Below are positions 24,342 through 36,007 of a stretch of DNA of 64,000 nt, in pieces. The stretch lies in NCBI GenBank assembly GCA_040357565.1, contig JBDODJ010000016.1; one strand, given 5' to 3'. The notes beneath the pieces are model-generated. The model was given only the letters and a program-made list of their open reading frames with translations, was not told the origin of the DNA and searched no databases. The position numbers and the translations under genes were made by a program. Positions within the stretch are counted from its first letter, which is position 1. Every line of letters begins with the position of its first letter. Source of the stretch: Cercozoa sp. M6MM. Lineage: Eukaryota; Endomyxa: Ascetosporea.

Positions 24342-24740
24342 TATCAGTGACCGAGTGAAGTTGTTGGAGTTTGTGCGCGAGAACTGGTCCTACCATGCCA
24401 AGGGCTGGTGGCTGCTGCCGCTAGCGAATGAAGCAGAGCCGGCCCCCGTGGTCACGCATGTCACCTCATCCAACCTCAGTGGGCGTTCTTGGCTTCGTGA
24501 TCATGAACTTGGTGCTTTGTATTCGACCCACTGATTTGACTGTTTTACGCGTTTTCTACAGGTGTCACGGTGTTGAGTCGGCGGCCACTGCCAGCTGTTG
24601 CGCGTGAGCACGCCCATACGTTCGGCCACGGTGGAGCGCACGTGCAGGAGGCACCACTCAAGCTGTTCCGCGCGGACATGCCACGGCAGGCGCCGGTTTG
24701 GGTGCGCACTTTACGCCGTGCATTCCGCACTTTTTTCTAA
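22753..24740 (+). CDS. PGS1: CDP-diacylglycerol-glycerol-3-phosphate 3-phosphatidyltransferase (PGS1, phospholipase D fold)
   Basis: The start MSALEDTLSRHA is followed by THFHEELIRRVRSADKRVLL and, after an intron, LGTGDLSRQLAQAIHETLAE. The first HKD motif is HHVKAFVCDDDVIVSGANLS, followed by DTYFSDRSDRY. The second is WSYHAKGWWLLP with SSNLSGRSWLRDHELG. The spacing and the SGANLSD(T/S)YF phrase are typical of eukaryotic PGS1, the mitochondrial enzyme that makes phosphatidylglycerophosphate, the first committed step to cardiolipin. The C-terminus reads VWVRTLRRAFRTFF and stops at 24738-24740. An N-terminal presequence is short or absent with this start. One intron holds a TG microsatellite at 24291. 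Confidence 0.88.
24291..24340. repeat. (TG)n microsatellite in PGS1 intron
   Basis: It follows a GTACCTGTGTG donor and is sense (TG)n. Confidence 0.95.
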
Positions 24741-25057
24741 GTTGGGTCGTTTCATTCCGTTCAGTTGCGTTGCGTTGGTCGGGTTGCAGTGCCAGCCCCG
24801 CCCAGCGCAGCAGAAGAGCATGCATACGCGTACGCAGTTAGTCCATAAGAAACCAACGCAACTTTGTCGTTCCCCTTTAGCAGTCCCGGGTTGGATAACA
24901 AGCGCATGGCCGTCGCGTAGTCCACCACCCGCTTAAAGTTGGCCATCCAACTCCCTTTTTTATGTTCTCCTGGACTTCTTTTAGGTTGGTACGGGTACAG
25001 TATGAGAAGCCGTTGACACCGGCTTCGATGCCGACAATCAAATCACGAAGTCAAAAC

Positions 25058-25541
25058 TGTTACAGCATGAACTACTGTATCCGCGCGGAAGCAACCCTAC
25101 GACTTACAAAAACCCTCAAGAGAGGTGCGGAAGATTTTGACGTGTGTTCGCTGGGAAGCCTTGAGCAAGCTTTTGCAGCTGAACTCAAAGAAGGGCTCTC
25201 TCGACCAGATACCCTTCTTCTCTCTTCTTTTCTTTACTTCACGCCAACTCAAGTACTTCTGAGTCCTCACTACTCAGTCCTCACGACGTCTTTCCGTCAA
25301 GGACCCTTGTTACTGACTGTCCTTTCTGCAGTTACCATCTGACGGGTGACTTTCCCGTTCATCAGTGCTTTGCCGCCCAACTGAACCGTTAGGGTAACTC
25401 ACTCTTTCAAACTGACACTTGGCCACTCTCCCCGTCCCTCCAAGAACAGACTTTCTTACGTTCCTTAGTTTTTTTGTATCACTGGCAAAGTACCCTCAAT
25501 TTACCAAGGCCTGATCCCTATCTGAGAGGGCTGCGGTAACA
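25058..25541. mobile_element. MITE-like element, divergent third copy
   Basis: It begins TGTTAC and ends GGCTGCGGTAACA. The flanking AAAC at 25054-25057 and 25542-25545 is a possible 4-base target duplication. Internal landmarks shared with the elements at 34909 and 40291, in the same order, are TCCGCGCGGAAG, GAGCAAG.TTTTGC, GGCTCTCT, CTTCTTCTCTC and the 3' GGCTGCGGTAACA. It is diverged from those two, which are nearly identical to each other. No coding capacity was seen. Confidence 0.7.
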
Positions 25542-25829
25542 AAACAGAATGCTAAACTTCGCTTCCGCGACGTCCGGTCGCCAACCTATGACTTTTCTAT
25601 TCCATGTACCCACAGCACGGCACGGGTGACGCTCAAGTCAGACTTCGACGTGTGCCACACAGAACGGAACGGAAGCGTTGACACGTCCGCCTGTGTCGCC
25701 AACAAAAACAATACACTGACCAGCACTTTCAAGCGTCGCGCACAAGGTCGTTCAGCTTGCTCTCCGGGATCTACAGCAGAGAGTAGTGTGCGTTTGGGCA
25801 AGTGTAGGTAAACACTCGAGTGCTTTATG

Positions 25830-27371
25830 TACCTGCGGCCACGCCGAATCGAAGCGTTCCCAAGAGGCATCCTTTTCAGCAGCATCCGCTACACCAGCGC
25901 GTTCGCGAACCTTTGACAAAGAAAGTTAAATTGTAACATTGCTGAACACCCATAATGTTGCTGCTGTACCTTGTACCACGCCCAACGAAGCCATTCGTGC
26001 GCCTCTATAAAAGCAGGATCGTCACAACACTTTACAAAAAGCGTGTGTACCGCCTTCGGAGGCGAATTCGGGACGGGACAGGTCCTTCTCCGACATGGTC
26101 TTGCCGTACAGCATCTCTACGAGTTTCAAGCTACAATCAAGCACACTATGAGGTGTGTGGATGTATGTTATACCGTGGGCAGCATGTAGGATTTCGATGT
26201 GCAACTCAGTCAGCGGGTTGCCTGCCATGGCTTCGTTCTGCACACGGTTTTATCTTGTACCCCTACTTATACCAACTACACAAGGCAGCGCGTGCTACAT
26301 GAGCGAGCGAGCGCGCCTCGGCACGCGGCAGACGCGTCGGCGTGTCATCGCGCGCGACGTCGGTGTTAAACACCTCCTCGGCAAAGTCGTTGGTCCAAGC
26401 CTCGCGCTGCGAGAGAGGACCGGTCGTCATACCAAGCAGCTGAGCACACCAAGGACACACACACACACATACATGTAGTAACACATGTTAAAAGTACAAA
26501 GAACCCTACCTTTCGCAACGTTTTTAAAATGCTTGTGTGTTCCAACAGCGTGTCTGTACACATGAACAAATTTCGTGGTAGGGTAAAAACGATCTGCACC
26601 AAATAAAACGCACGAATCACACTGTTGCGTTGCGTGTACGCACTCACGGCGAGCACCGGTAGACGCGGACCAAGACGAGTGAACGGGAACTTCCTGCATT
26701 ATCCGTAATCCCTGCGGTGAGACGTTTAATGATGAAACACACTTGGTCTTGCCGTCCGGAGCTGGGATGTCACGATTCGGCTGCAGCAGCATCGGGTCAT
26801 GTGTATTGGGTCATGTGTACTGGGTCATGTGTATTGAGTCATGTGCAGCCCATATCACGGGAGTCCACAGTGAGTACTGTACCGGAGACACGTGGTCCCA
26901 GAAACCGCCATGTTCGTCGAACGTGACCACTAGCAGCGTGTGCGGCCACTCAGGCGAGTTGCGCAGAGCCTCGTAAGTCTGCACAGCTCACATACATGTG
27001 CACACACTGTTGTACGGGTCCCAACTGAGAAACATGCGACACACGTTGCGAACAAGATCGTCGGCATCACGCGCATCGTGGTTGTTCGGGTGCATGTCTA
27101 ACAAAGCACACAAGTAAGACAGTGAGAGAAGTGAACCCAAGCGGCTGAAGGAAGGAGACGCACCATCGGCGACCTCGCCAGTGGCCGCAAAGAAGTTCGG
27201 CTCGATCCACGAGAAAGTCGGCAGCTCGCCAGCCTGCGTAACTCGTGTTTTGGTGCCGTGTGGCCGTAGGTAGAACAACAAAGTAACACATACAGCAGCG
27301 TCTTCCTTGAACTGCGAGAAGCCGTGGAACTTGCGAAGGCGACTGTTGAAAGCACACACAAATATATCGGG

Positions 27372-27444
<73 letters not shown>

Positions 27445-28704
27445 ACACACACGCACGCATACACACCCAGACACATAGACACACAGACACACATAACAGA
27501 CACATACACACAGACAAACGTACCTGGGAGTGCGCATGTTGCGCAACAGCGACGCACATGCCAGTGCACCGCGCTGATACACGGCCCAGGACATATCGTC
27601 TTCCTGCACAGCACCCAAACAACACCTATAGCACCGCAGAGAGGAAAACAACAAATGATCTATAGCGGAAGACAAGCGTACGTCGAGGTCATCAAAGATG
27701 CTGCGCAGCTTGTAACCGAGAGTCATGCGCGTCGGCGAGTTCCAGGTCTGTGGCAGTAGAACACAGCCACTTGTGCAAACGAATGGGCACAATAGCTTGG
27801 ACAGAGACTTGAGAGAATAATAGGCACCTCGCCGTCCGACGTGCCCGCAAGCTGGAACAAACGGTTCGGGTGCGTCTCGCCCGGGAAGGAACAGAAGAAC
27901 TGAGAGGCAGTGAGACTCACAAATATACTACACATCACATGTAGGCAAAGAGAGAGGAGGAATGAGAAACTACGTTGTCGAAGACTGCGTACTCCTTGGC
28001 AAGAGCGTGAAACGCTGGCAGCGAGCCCTCCACAAAGTTCGACACCGCGAATTCGCCGCACTCCATCTGGGCAAACACACATATTGGATTGACATGACAA
28101 ATATTGTGGAAATTTACGTCGTCGCCTGCGAGTCCGTTGACGTGCACGAAACCGTCCATCGGTGCCGTGGCAGGACCGGGCTCGGCAAAGTTCTCGTCGT
28201 AGGCCGTACCGAAGATCTAAGATGATACAGATACCAGGTCGACAGGTGTCAACTAAGACTGAACACACCTGCTGCGTGACCAAATCAAGCGAATGAGCGG
28301 GATTGCACGGATTGACGTTGGGTGCGTTGCCTCCGACACGCACCTGTAGTACAGTTGAAATGCCGCATTGCCGCATTGCACCGTTCAATCTGACAAAGTA
28401 CGGTGCCCTTCGACCGGTCATTTAAGTCGATCGGAACTGCACACGCAAACGGGTTTACACCAGCCAAAAGGGTGCAGCGAGTCAGATCTTACGGCGCTCA
28501 TAGCCACGGAACTGCTTGGCACCAGGCAGATTGACACGTCCCAGCTAATCGAACAGGTGTGTGCACACTACGTACGTGTCTACATGTCGCGTTGATGTAT
28601 GGTACCACGTGGTCGAAACTGCGATTCTCCAGCATCAACACAACCACTTTGGATATCGGCGCCGCGATCGCCGACGTGGCAAGTAGCGACAAGAGTAGAC
28701 GCAT
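25830..28704 (-). CDS. Secreted phosphoesterase of the phospholipase C / acid phosphatase (PF04185) family
   Basis: The ATG at 28704 gives a signal peptide ([18 protein letters not shown]) followed directly by [15 protein letters not shown], the defining motif with the metal-binding Glu-Asn. Further exons give [105 protein letters not shown] (second metal motif, DEHGG), [12 protein letters not shown] and [13 protein letters not shown]. All fit the alkaline-phosphatase-like fold and are in family order. Family members hydrolyse phospholipid head groups or phosphomonoesters outside the cell; the substrate here is not inferable. The last exons ([32 protein letters not shown], and possibly [10 protein letters not shown]) make the 3' boundary approximate. 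An intron holds the (CA)n at 27376. Confidence 0.82.
27376..27438. repeat. (CA)n microsatellite, degenerating downstream
   Basis: Intronic in the minus-strand phosphoesterase gene (sense TG). The array continues as imperfect CACA/CAGACA to about 27520. Confidence 0.95.
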
Positions 28705-29063
28705 CACTAGAAAAAAAGAGTTGACAAGACATCCCACTTCTTCGCACAATGATGCACTTGAAATGAACTAGATGGTGTCAAACCGAACTGGAACGTTGTC
28801 TGCTAGTACAGACACGCGTCAGTGCTTGTCAGACAGCCCAGAAAGTTTTACAGTAAAATGGGATATCGCATTATGGATGCAGTTTTTCTTTAATTTGTTA
28901 AATCGTCAATCAAGTTGCCTGTTGTGGTCAACCGCGGGTATCGAGTGGTCAACAGCGTTTCCTATAGTTTCCGCGCTGAAAGGTTGCTAAAGTTCAAATA
29001 CCTTCTTTTGTGCCGTTTAGAGACCACCCAAATCGTCGTCGCTTGGCACAAGACACATTTGAA

Positions 29064-29990
29064 GGATGCTTCGTGTTGCTTTGAAGCGAAGCGGCTTTCG
29101 TGCAAAGCGCTGTTTGGGAGAATTCAACGCTCTTCATGAACGCAATAAAGAGTTGGAGCGACTCCACCAGCTTCGGTATCTCTCATGTCAACATTTCGCT
29201 GTAAGTGAATGGGAATTGGTACGAAACTGAATTTACCTTGGTTTACTTAATTTAGTACTGGCGAAAGCGTCGGGTTGCCTGGCGACGTGGAAGCATATAC
29301 GATTGACGGGCATCCAATCAACGCGTCCCACTCCGCTAAGGAACAGGTTAAAGTGTTTCGCACCGAAGATGATATGCTAGAACGTCTCCAATCCATGCAT
29401 AACTTCCGCCAGCAAGACAGCTACAGAATGTACTAACTATCCTTTCACTTTTAGTTTGGTACAGGTCTAAACTTGTGTTACCCCTGCAGGCAAGCTATTG
29501 AAGGCATGCCTTCGGAAACTCAGATTATCACAGGGTCTGGTAAATATCAGTTTAACCCTCTCACTGGAAACCTGATCAAACGGTTTTACAAGCAGGGGTA
29601 AAGGCCCCCAAGGGGATTCTGGGTCGAAACACGGAAAGCATGATCACAGGTGCTTTCCAGCTGCAATTGATATAACATTTATGCTGGGGTTAGTTGTGGA
29701 TAAGTGCGTGCGTATGCCTGTAGGACGCGTGTCACAAAGCGAAGCGGCCTCGCGCATTGGCAGTGCTTCTACGCACTTGCATAAAGTTCACGAAGGGATC
29801 AAGCTAGACGCCAAACAGAAAGAGCTCCGAGCTGAACAGAAGAAGCAGGTATACTGAATTTACATCGACTAGTGATTGTTCTTGGGACTGGCATTAGCAA
29901 CTGAATGATTCAATGCCAGGAACGGACAAAAAGCGACTTTCTTGAGTCATCGCGTGGCTTCATTTGGGTATTTTATCTACTTTTTATGGG
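29064..29990 (+). CDS. Unknown protein, likely organelle-targeted, coiled-coil
   Basis: The ATG at about 29066 gives MLRVALKRSGFRAKRC, a basic amphipathic start typical of a mitochondrial presequence, then LHERNKELERLHQLR. A spliced exon reads TGESVGLPGDVEAYTIDGH and ends HNFRQQDSYR. Next comes MQAIEGMPSETQIITGSGKY with FNPLTGNLIKRFYKQG. After an intron comes QSEAASRIGSASTHLHKVHE, then a charged helix (KLDAKQKELRAEQKKQ), then ERTKSDFLESSRGFIW. All junctions keep frame, so the gene is real, but I do not recognise a family. The 3' end is unclear: the frame runs through a twelve-base G run at about 29989-30000 into a hydrophobic segment and stops near 30060. Confidence 0.6.
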
Positions 29991-30017
29991 GGGGGGGGGT
30001 ATGTATATTTAAACTTA

Positions 30018-30200
30018 TGTCTGCACACAAAAAGCAAGGTGGTTTGGCGCTGTTTGCGTTGATCGCATTGACTACTGGGTACTATTTTGCAGTCACTTGT
30101 CCATTTAACTTAAAACGAAATTTATGCTTTCACTCCCTTGCTGGCAGCTACATTCCCATCCTAGGCGGCTCGTTAAGCAGCTACACTCCTTACATTTAAG
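30018..30200 (+). CDS. Possible very small membrane protein
   Basis: The ATG at 30018 starts MSAHKKQGG, followed by a hydrophobic segment (LALFALIALTTG). With a GTAC...CAG intron of 70 bases, the frame continues YIPILGGSLSSYTPYI to a TAA at 30198-30200, giving a protein of about 37 residues. It overlaps in another frame the possible 3' end of the upstream gene, so it could instead be that gene's last exon. It has the form of a one-helix inner-membrane subunit, but no family is recognised. Confidence 0.35.
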
Positions 30201-30820
30201 ACAATTTCGACGAAAGCACTGTATCTGACGCCCGCCTACTACACATACTAAAAGCTTGCCCTCATTGAACAACCTTGGCAACGGACGACCCTCTAGCGGT
30301 TTCGTCGTCCACACTAAGAATGGTGCAGGCCGGGGGGAGGGGGTTCCCACCTATCAATAATTGAACAAACTTGTGATACAGCACTACTTGTAATCATGAA
30401 ATCACATGTTCAAGATCTCATTGTTACGATAAATCCGACTCGGAGATCAACCTTCCACACATACATATACAGAAAACAGCCGCTAAAGAAAGTGAACTAA
30501 ACTGACTCGGACAGCAAGACTGAGATTCAGTCCGAGTCGAAGCGAGTTCGGTTCAGCTGGAGTTTTAGATACTAAGTAACTAACGACTGCCTTGACGGAA
30601 CGTCGCACCGTGGCGTCGTAGCGCAAAGATAGGTAAAGCTGGTTGAAACGAAACGGAAAACACGAATCGGACTCTCGCGGTCAACCAACGTAAACTGCGA
30701 CTCACGACGGAACCCGAGCATGCACAGGCTCTAAGGGGGCTAACGCAGCATGGCAGCTGAAACAACATGACCCGGGACACGCGCCGACTCAGCCTCAACC
30801 TGCGAAAAGACAAGTCAAAA
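30201..30820. other. Intergenic spacer
   Basis: No gene recognised. A short imperfect inverted repeat of the type GACTCGGA / TCCGAGTC occurs at about 30430-30560. Confidence 0.5.
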
Positions 30821-33360
30821 CTACCCTCCTACAACGGCGCGCGTATGAAATGGGGGTTGTACGGTAAAGTAGTTCACGTAGCGGTCCTCGTCGGTCTGCT
30901 CGTGCTGTCTGTTCTGCGCTTCGCGCACGTACAGAACAGCGCCCGGCTCGGCGTTCTGCAAAGTAGGAGGGGTAACAATGATGATACTGCGAACGTGCGA
31001 AGGGAACGCACCTGCTCAAAGTCGCAACCGGTTGAGTAGACACCGGTGGTCCAGAGGTGCGCGAGGTGCGCGTCGAACTCGTGCTCGTCGTATCGCGGCG
31101 GCAGCGACACCGTGCGCGGCAGCGGTAGGTCAAAGTCCTCGTAGAACTTGTTGATGTTGGCAATGCTGCCAGTGTGGCCGTGCGAGATGCCCTGTTCACG
31201 CACGGTACGACCAATCAATCAACACATCCACTGGGTGGCACAGGTGGCAACAGGAGAGGCAGAAAGTCAGGAGGCACCTTGCGCGAGTACGCGAGCAGCG
31301 TAACGCCGTTGGCGAGCGCGTTGGGCTCCATGAAGCGACTCAGAGCGTCGACACACGCGAGGCGCAGCGGGTCCTACAACAGAAGAAGGGAGTACAGAGA
31401 GTGGTAGCATGGTAAGACTACAAAAATACCAGCAAGCCGCCGATCGGTGACAGGTTGTCGCCCGAGGCCTTACTGCATGGCCAGATCGTTAATGCGTGAT
31501 ACATAGACATGCTGAGGGAAGCATATAGAGAAGCCTACAGCATGAAGTTGATGTCGTCAAGCGCGATCATAACGGGCACCTCCGTACACTGCTTGAGCTC
31601 TTGCACGACGCCGTACAGCAGCGATGACGGGCACGTGCACTATCCGGTTACCACTGGAGTGACGATTGAAGTGAGCACAACAGAGAGAGTACCTTGTCAG
31701 ACACGGCAAACTGCAGCATGTCGTACAGACTCTTGGGCTCGTCCGTCTCCTACAGTACATATTTCCAGGCATGATGCATCTACACGCACGAAACACACCC
31801 TCCGTACAACCCACCGGATCGTAGTCGAAACCGTGGTTGCCGTCCGAGTCGATCTTTTTCTTGAACTCTGTGGCCAAGGGGAGGTAAGGGGTGAGGTAAA
31901 TGAGGGTCAGGTAAACGAGGGGGGGGGGGGTAAACTGGATACCCTCGAGCGAGAGATGCGGTTCCTCGGCGACAAAGCCGAGCTCCCTCTTGCGCAACTA
32001 CACAGCCATACAAGTGTACACGAGGCAGGATGTCCACCATGTTGTAGTACCTCGAAGTCATCCGTGTCGATCTCACCAGCCTCGTGCATGTCTTCAAGTT
32101 CCATGAACTGTCCAACACACACAAGACCGCTAGTGTATCAACACTCGCGTCAGTTGCTGCCTCTCCGAGTCACTCAGTACCTCGAGCTTCTGCTTGAGCT
32201 GCGCTGCCGTCACTTGCGCCGATTGCGAGAGCTCACTTCTGTCGTAGGCTGTTTCGCACACAGACAGATACAGACAGAACAAGGGACATACAGGACACAT
32301 GGACTCCCCGGGTGGGAGGGAAGAGGGAGAGAGAAGATACCTCCACTGCGGATGGCCTCCTTCTCGAACTCTCTGGCAGAGCGCACGCGCTCAGCGGCGT
32401 CCTTCGTGCTGTCGTACTATACCAGCAAGTGAGCGGGTAGCAAGAGGTAACGGGGGGGGGGGGGGGGGGGAGAATTGTACCTTGTTCTTCAGAGCCACCT
32501 TCTGCAGCAAGGCGCCGTTCGACTCGAGCAGTCGCTGCAGCAGCGAGATCGCCACGTCGTCGTGGTACAGCACCATTGGACGGTCCAGTGCCTGCGTGTG
32601 GTACACATGGACGGGAGGGTTGGACCGTCGGAGACATGTGTACCTCGAGCATCTGCGACGGCTCGGTCTGGTACCGCATCGTGTTCGGCTCGTGGAACAC
32701 AATCCTAAACACAAGGTATCAGGGAGACGGGGGGTAAAGGGGAGGGTAATAAGTTCACAGGTGGGTACCACTGCTGCTGCTGCGCCCACGTGACCAGGTA
32801 CTGCATCAGCACGGATTTGCCGCACTGCGCGTTGCCTGTGCCCAAACGCATGCGTACAGACATGCTTAAATGGACACAAGGGGGTACAAATGGACAGGGA
32901 GAGAGAAAGGCACCTCCAATCATGACGACCTCGCCCTTGTTCCACGCAGCCGGCGCCTCCGCCTCCGCAGTTTCGAGTGGCTGCGTCAGGCCCTTCTGCA
33001 CAACAACGACATGCTTGTTCACACACACACATGCAGGTACTGACGAGGTACTGACGACGGCACACGTACCGCATTGTTCAGCAGTTCCATCGCCTTCTGT
33101 CGCGACTCAGGTCTACAGAGTCTCGCAAGGGTAGGCACACCAGACCGTACGAAGCAGGGGTAATACGAGTCCATGAAGACGGTGAGTTCGCCCGACTTGA
33201 GGAAACCGTCCTGATCGGTCTCAAAGTCGAGCACGTGCTGCGCCAGATCCTCGTGCGAGTGCAGCAGCTGCAGCGGCGCGAACGTACTGAGCGACTCGCG
33301 CTCGTGCTTGCGCAGGTAGCTCTCCTCCAGGTGCACCTGCCAACACACACGCACATACAT

Positions 33361-33401
<41 letters not shown>

Positions 33402-33505
33402 NNNNNNNNNNNNNNNNNNNNNNNNNNNNNNNNNNNNNNNNNNNNNNNNNNNNNNNNNNNNNNNNNNNNNNNNNNNNNNNNNNNNNNNNNNNNNNNNNNN
33501 NCTTG

Positions 33506-33556
<51 letters not shown>

Positions 33557-34468
33557 ACCTGTATGCATACTACATACACAGACACACACAGAGAGACACA
33601 CTACCTTGAACGGGAACGACTCGCTCGCGGCCATCGGGACCTCGCCTGTAGCGTCCAACAAGGAGTGGTCGGACCCCTCTCTTTTCGCAAGACAACAACA
33701 AAAAAAGTACCCTCAGCGCCGCCTTCGACTTGGACCTTGCGCAGTTCGTTCAGTGCACGCAGCATGCTGAGTCAGAAAGGTACAAATGCCATGCATTACA
33801 CTCGGTCCGCGCGGACGACAAATTAGAGTGTCTCTCACCTTGAACGCAACATCAGAGTCGGCATGGCACGCGACGAGAAGCACCTGTGAGTGTGGTCACA
33901 CAGAGGCGCTACAGGGAGAAGAGGGTCAGCACGGAGAAACTGTACTTGACAAGACTGGGAGGCAGCGACGCTGATGGCAGCATCGGGAAGTGCCGCAGCT
34001 CGTGCTCACTCGAGTGCTGATCGACGCGCGCAGGTGCCACTACAAAGCTCACGGCGGTAAGGGTACAAGAGTACAAGGGGGCGAGGAAGAAAATGACTGC
34101 CCGTACCATCCTCGGGATCGGCGTGGGACAGCCAAGTCAGCAGTCGCTTCTGGTTGTGCTCAAGCGCCTGTTGCACCTCCTTTCGGCGAGCCGCTTGAGG
34201 GCTACCCATCCCCCCAATACACACACACACACATACGACTTTGACTCTACTGCATTCAAAGAGCGAAAACTACTTGGCCTGGCCCTTGCCCTTCTTGGCC
34301 TTCTTGGCGAGGCTGCGCACGCCACGAGAGGCCACCTGCTGCAGGGTGCTGCGCAATCAAACAACAATCAAATTCAATTCTCAAGGCAAAATCTCACACG
34401 ACGAGCCTATCAAAATAAAACGCGCTCGCCAAGTGGATATGCGGATGCTACGCACCGCGGAAGCATGA
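30821..34468 (-). CDS. DAP3: Mitochondrial small-subunit ribosomal protein mS29 / DAP3 (P-loop GTP-binding)
   Basis: The ATG at 34468 (MLPR) is spliced to TLQQVASRGVRSLAKKAKKG, a basic presequence-like start. Later exons give HFPMLPSASLPPSLVK, MLRALNELRKVQVEGG, and VHLEESYLRKHERESLSTF leading to an acidic EF-hand-like loop (ETDQDGFLKSGEL). The P-loop is IGGNAQCGKSVLMQYLVTWA, followed by IVFHEPNTMRYQTEPSQML, VLYHDDVAISLLQRLLESNG, a long helical insertion (STKDAAERVRSAREFEKEA) and EPKSLYDMLQFAVSDK. The Walker B segment is CTEVPVMIALDDINFML, close to DAP3's VAVDGIN. The C-terminus has VTLLAYSRK, FYEDFDLPLPRTVSLPPRYD and RYVNYFTVQPPFHTRAVVGG, with a TAG at 30821. The Walker A/B pairing and C-terminal half identify mS29. 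Introns hold poly-C (sense) runs and the (CA)n/100-N gap. Confidence 0.8.
33359..33555. repeat. (CA)n microsatellite with 100-N gap
   Basis: Ns at 33402-33501. Intronic in mS29, sense (TG)n. Confidence 0.95.
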
Positions 34469-34903
34469 CAAATGTTCACGAGGCCGCGTGCAGAGCTGTG
34501 TGCGCGCACGCTGGCAGCGGGGCACTGTATTTTTAAGGCTGCGTCCAGAGATCAAACAATCAGGCAATCCCTGAATCCTCAGTACTACAGTACGATACGG
34601 TACTTCTAACTGCTTCATCTAAATGAGTTTTGTCGGAAGAACTTCCAGTGTCGATACTTGCTGAGCGAGAAAGAATACACTCACATGATTTGCGTCTTCC
34701 CGTTTTTGTACTCCAGTTGTCGATATTGTATGCTTGATATTTTGTGTTTTGCGTGTTTCAGTAGGCACTTTTGATCAAGAATCCTCGGCATCGGCGGTAC
34801 TGCAGAAAGGAAGGTGGCACAAGCAAACTGGCACAGCAAAAAACTGAACGCTCAGTGCCGCATAGCGACAGCCAGCCTGTGTGTGTATTCGACCGTGTCG
34901 ATA
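34469..34903. other. Intergenic spacer upstream of mS29
   Basis: No gene recognised. The right end, CGTGTCGATATTTAA (34894-34908), is homologous, inverted, to the sequence just downstream of the repeat-protein gene at about 37257-37273. Confidence 0.5.
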
Positions 34904-34908
34904 TTTAA

Positions 34909-35347
34909 TTTGTTACGAAACGGTATTTTCCATCCGGCCAGTCAGATCTCTGGTGCTCCGCGCGGAAGAAAGCTATTCATTAAGCACTTTGAGAAGTGTG
35001 GTGTATTGTGTTTGTCTGACTGACCTCGAAAGAGCAAGATTTTGCTCCTTTCCTGAAAAGGCTCTCTACTCACCAGCACAGTGAGCCTTTCTTTTTCTCC
35101 TTACGTCCCTCCTCTCCTTCCTTCCTTCTTCTGACTACCGGGCCTCTCTTCCCTCCCGATTAGTCGAAATTAAGCTAACTTCCTGTACTTTGCCGACCCT
35201 ATCTTGGGGTAACTACCTCTGAACTGACTACGTCTACTGACTCAATTCTTCTTCACATCGATTCCATTTGTTTCTTTAGTCTTTTTCCTGGCATAGTACT
35301 CTTTTGCACTACCAAAGCCTCAATTTCTGAAAGGCTGCGGTAACAAA
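34909..35347. mobile_element. MITE, copy 1 (TIR TTTGTTAC, TSD TTTAA)
   Basis: A 439-base element with termini TTTGTTAC and GTAACAAA, flanked by TTTAA at 34904-34908 and 35348-35352. It is about 95% identical by eye to the element at 40291-40724. Internal hairpins are GAGCAAGATTTTGCTC and a larger one built on AAGGCTCTCT and AGTGAGCCTTT. It has no transposase, so it is a non-autonomous DNA element. It is inserted in the 3' flank of the truncated inverted copy of the repeat-protein gene. Confidence 0.88.
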
Positions 35348-35376
35348 TTTAAGATACTTGCGAAGGCACTGTCAGT

Positions 35377-35436
35377 TTAGTAGCGGCGACGACGACGACG
35401 TTGGCGTCGACCTCGGCGGCTGCGACGGCCACGACC
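35377..35436 (-). pseudogene. 3' end of an inverted second copy of the Tyr-repeat protein gene, cut by gap
   Basis: The minus strand encodes GRGRRSRRGRRQ followed by six Arg, Tyr and a stop. This is the same C-terminal tail as the intact gene at 36008-37226, except Asp to Tyr at the last residue. The match continues through the stop into the 3' flank. Upstream coding is lost in the 100-N gap at 35437-35536. After the gap (35537-36007) no copy of the repeats is visible on the minus strand. The copy is therefore truncated, or its repetitive body is unassembled. Confidence 0.8.
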
Positions 35437-35536
35437 NNNNNNNNNNNNNNNNNNNNNNNNNNNNNNNNNNNNNNNNNNNNNNNNNNNNNNNNNNNNNNNN
35501 NNNNNNNNNNNNNNNNNNNNNNNNNNNNNNNNNNNN
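35437..35536. other. Assembly gap (100 N)
   Basis: An unknown-size placeholder between the inverted gene copies. The missing sequence probably includes repeat-rich coding sequence. Confidence 0.95.
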
Positions 35537-36007
35537 AGCAATGACGGTGTAGCTGTTTGCCTCCGGCCTGCTCCTTCGGTTGTGTTTCTTTAACTCGACT
35601 TTTTAACAACAAGACGGATTCAAATGATGAAGCCGTCGCTGGGCGCAAAGCCACCGTGCTCCATCCAACCGAAGCGGAACTCCACGTCACTCGTCACTGC
35701 GACAGCAGCAATCGACATGTTAGTTTCAGTGCGCCAGTGGAGCACTCCGTATTGGCAATTTCGCCGGTGGGTTGATGCATCAATCAATACCGTAATCTGA
35801 GTGCCGATCGATGCGAGACTAGCTTGTCGATATCGCTGTACCGGTATCGGTGAGTGCATGGATGGCACGCTTCCGCGCGGCGGAGATCAGCGCGGACGGA
35901 CAGGCGGGGTTGCAAGTCCGCCAGCGCCTCCTCTCCCCACACTTTCTGCTGTGTCTCCTCACACTACCGCTCCCTCTGTTGAGTTATTCTTGCTTGCACC
36001 CGCCGAG

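Noticed and set aside
35620-35868. 82-residue minus-strand frame next to the gap as the body of the inverted repeat gene
   Set aside because: It contains none of the Tyr-repeat sequence and no signal peptide.
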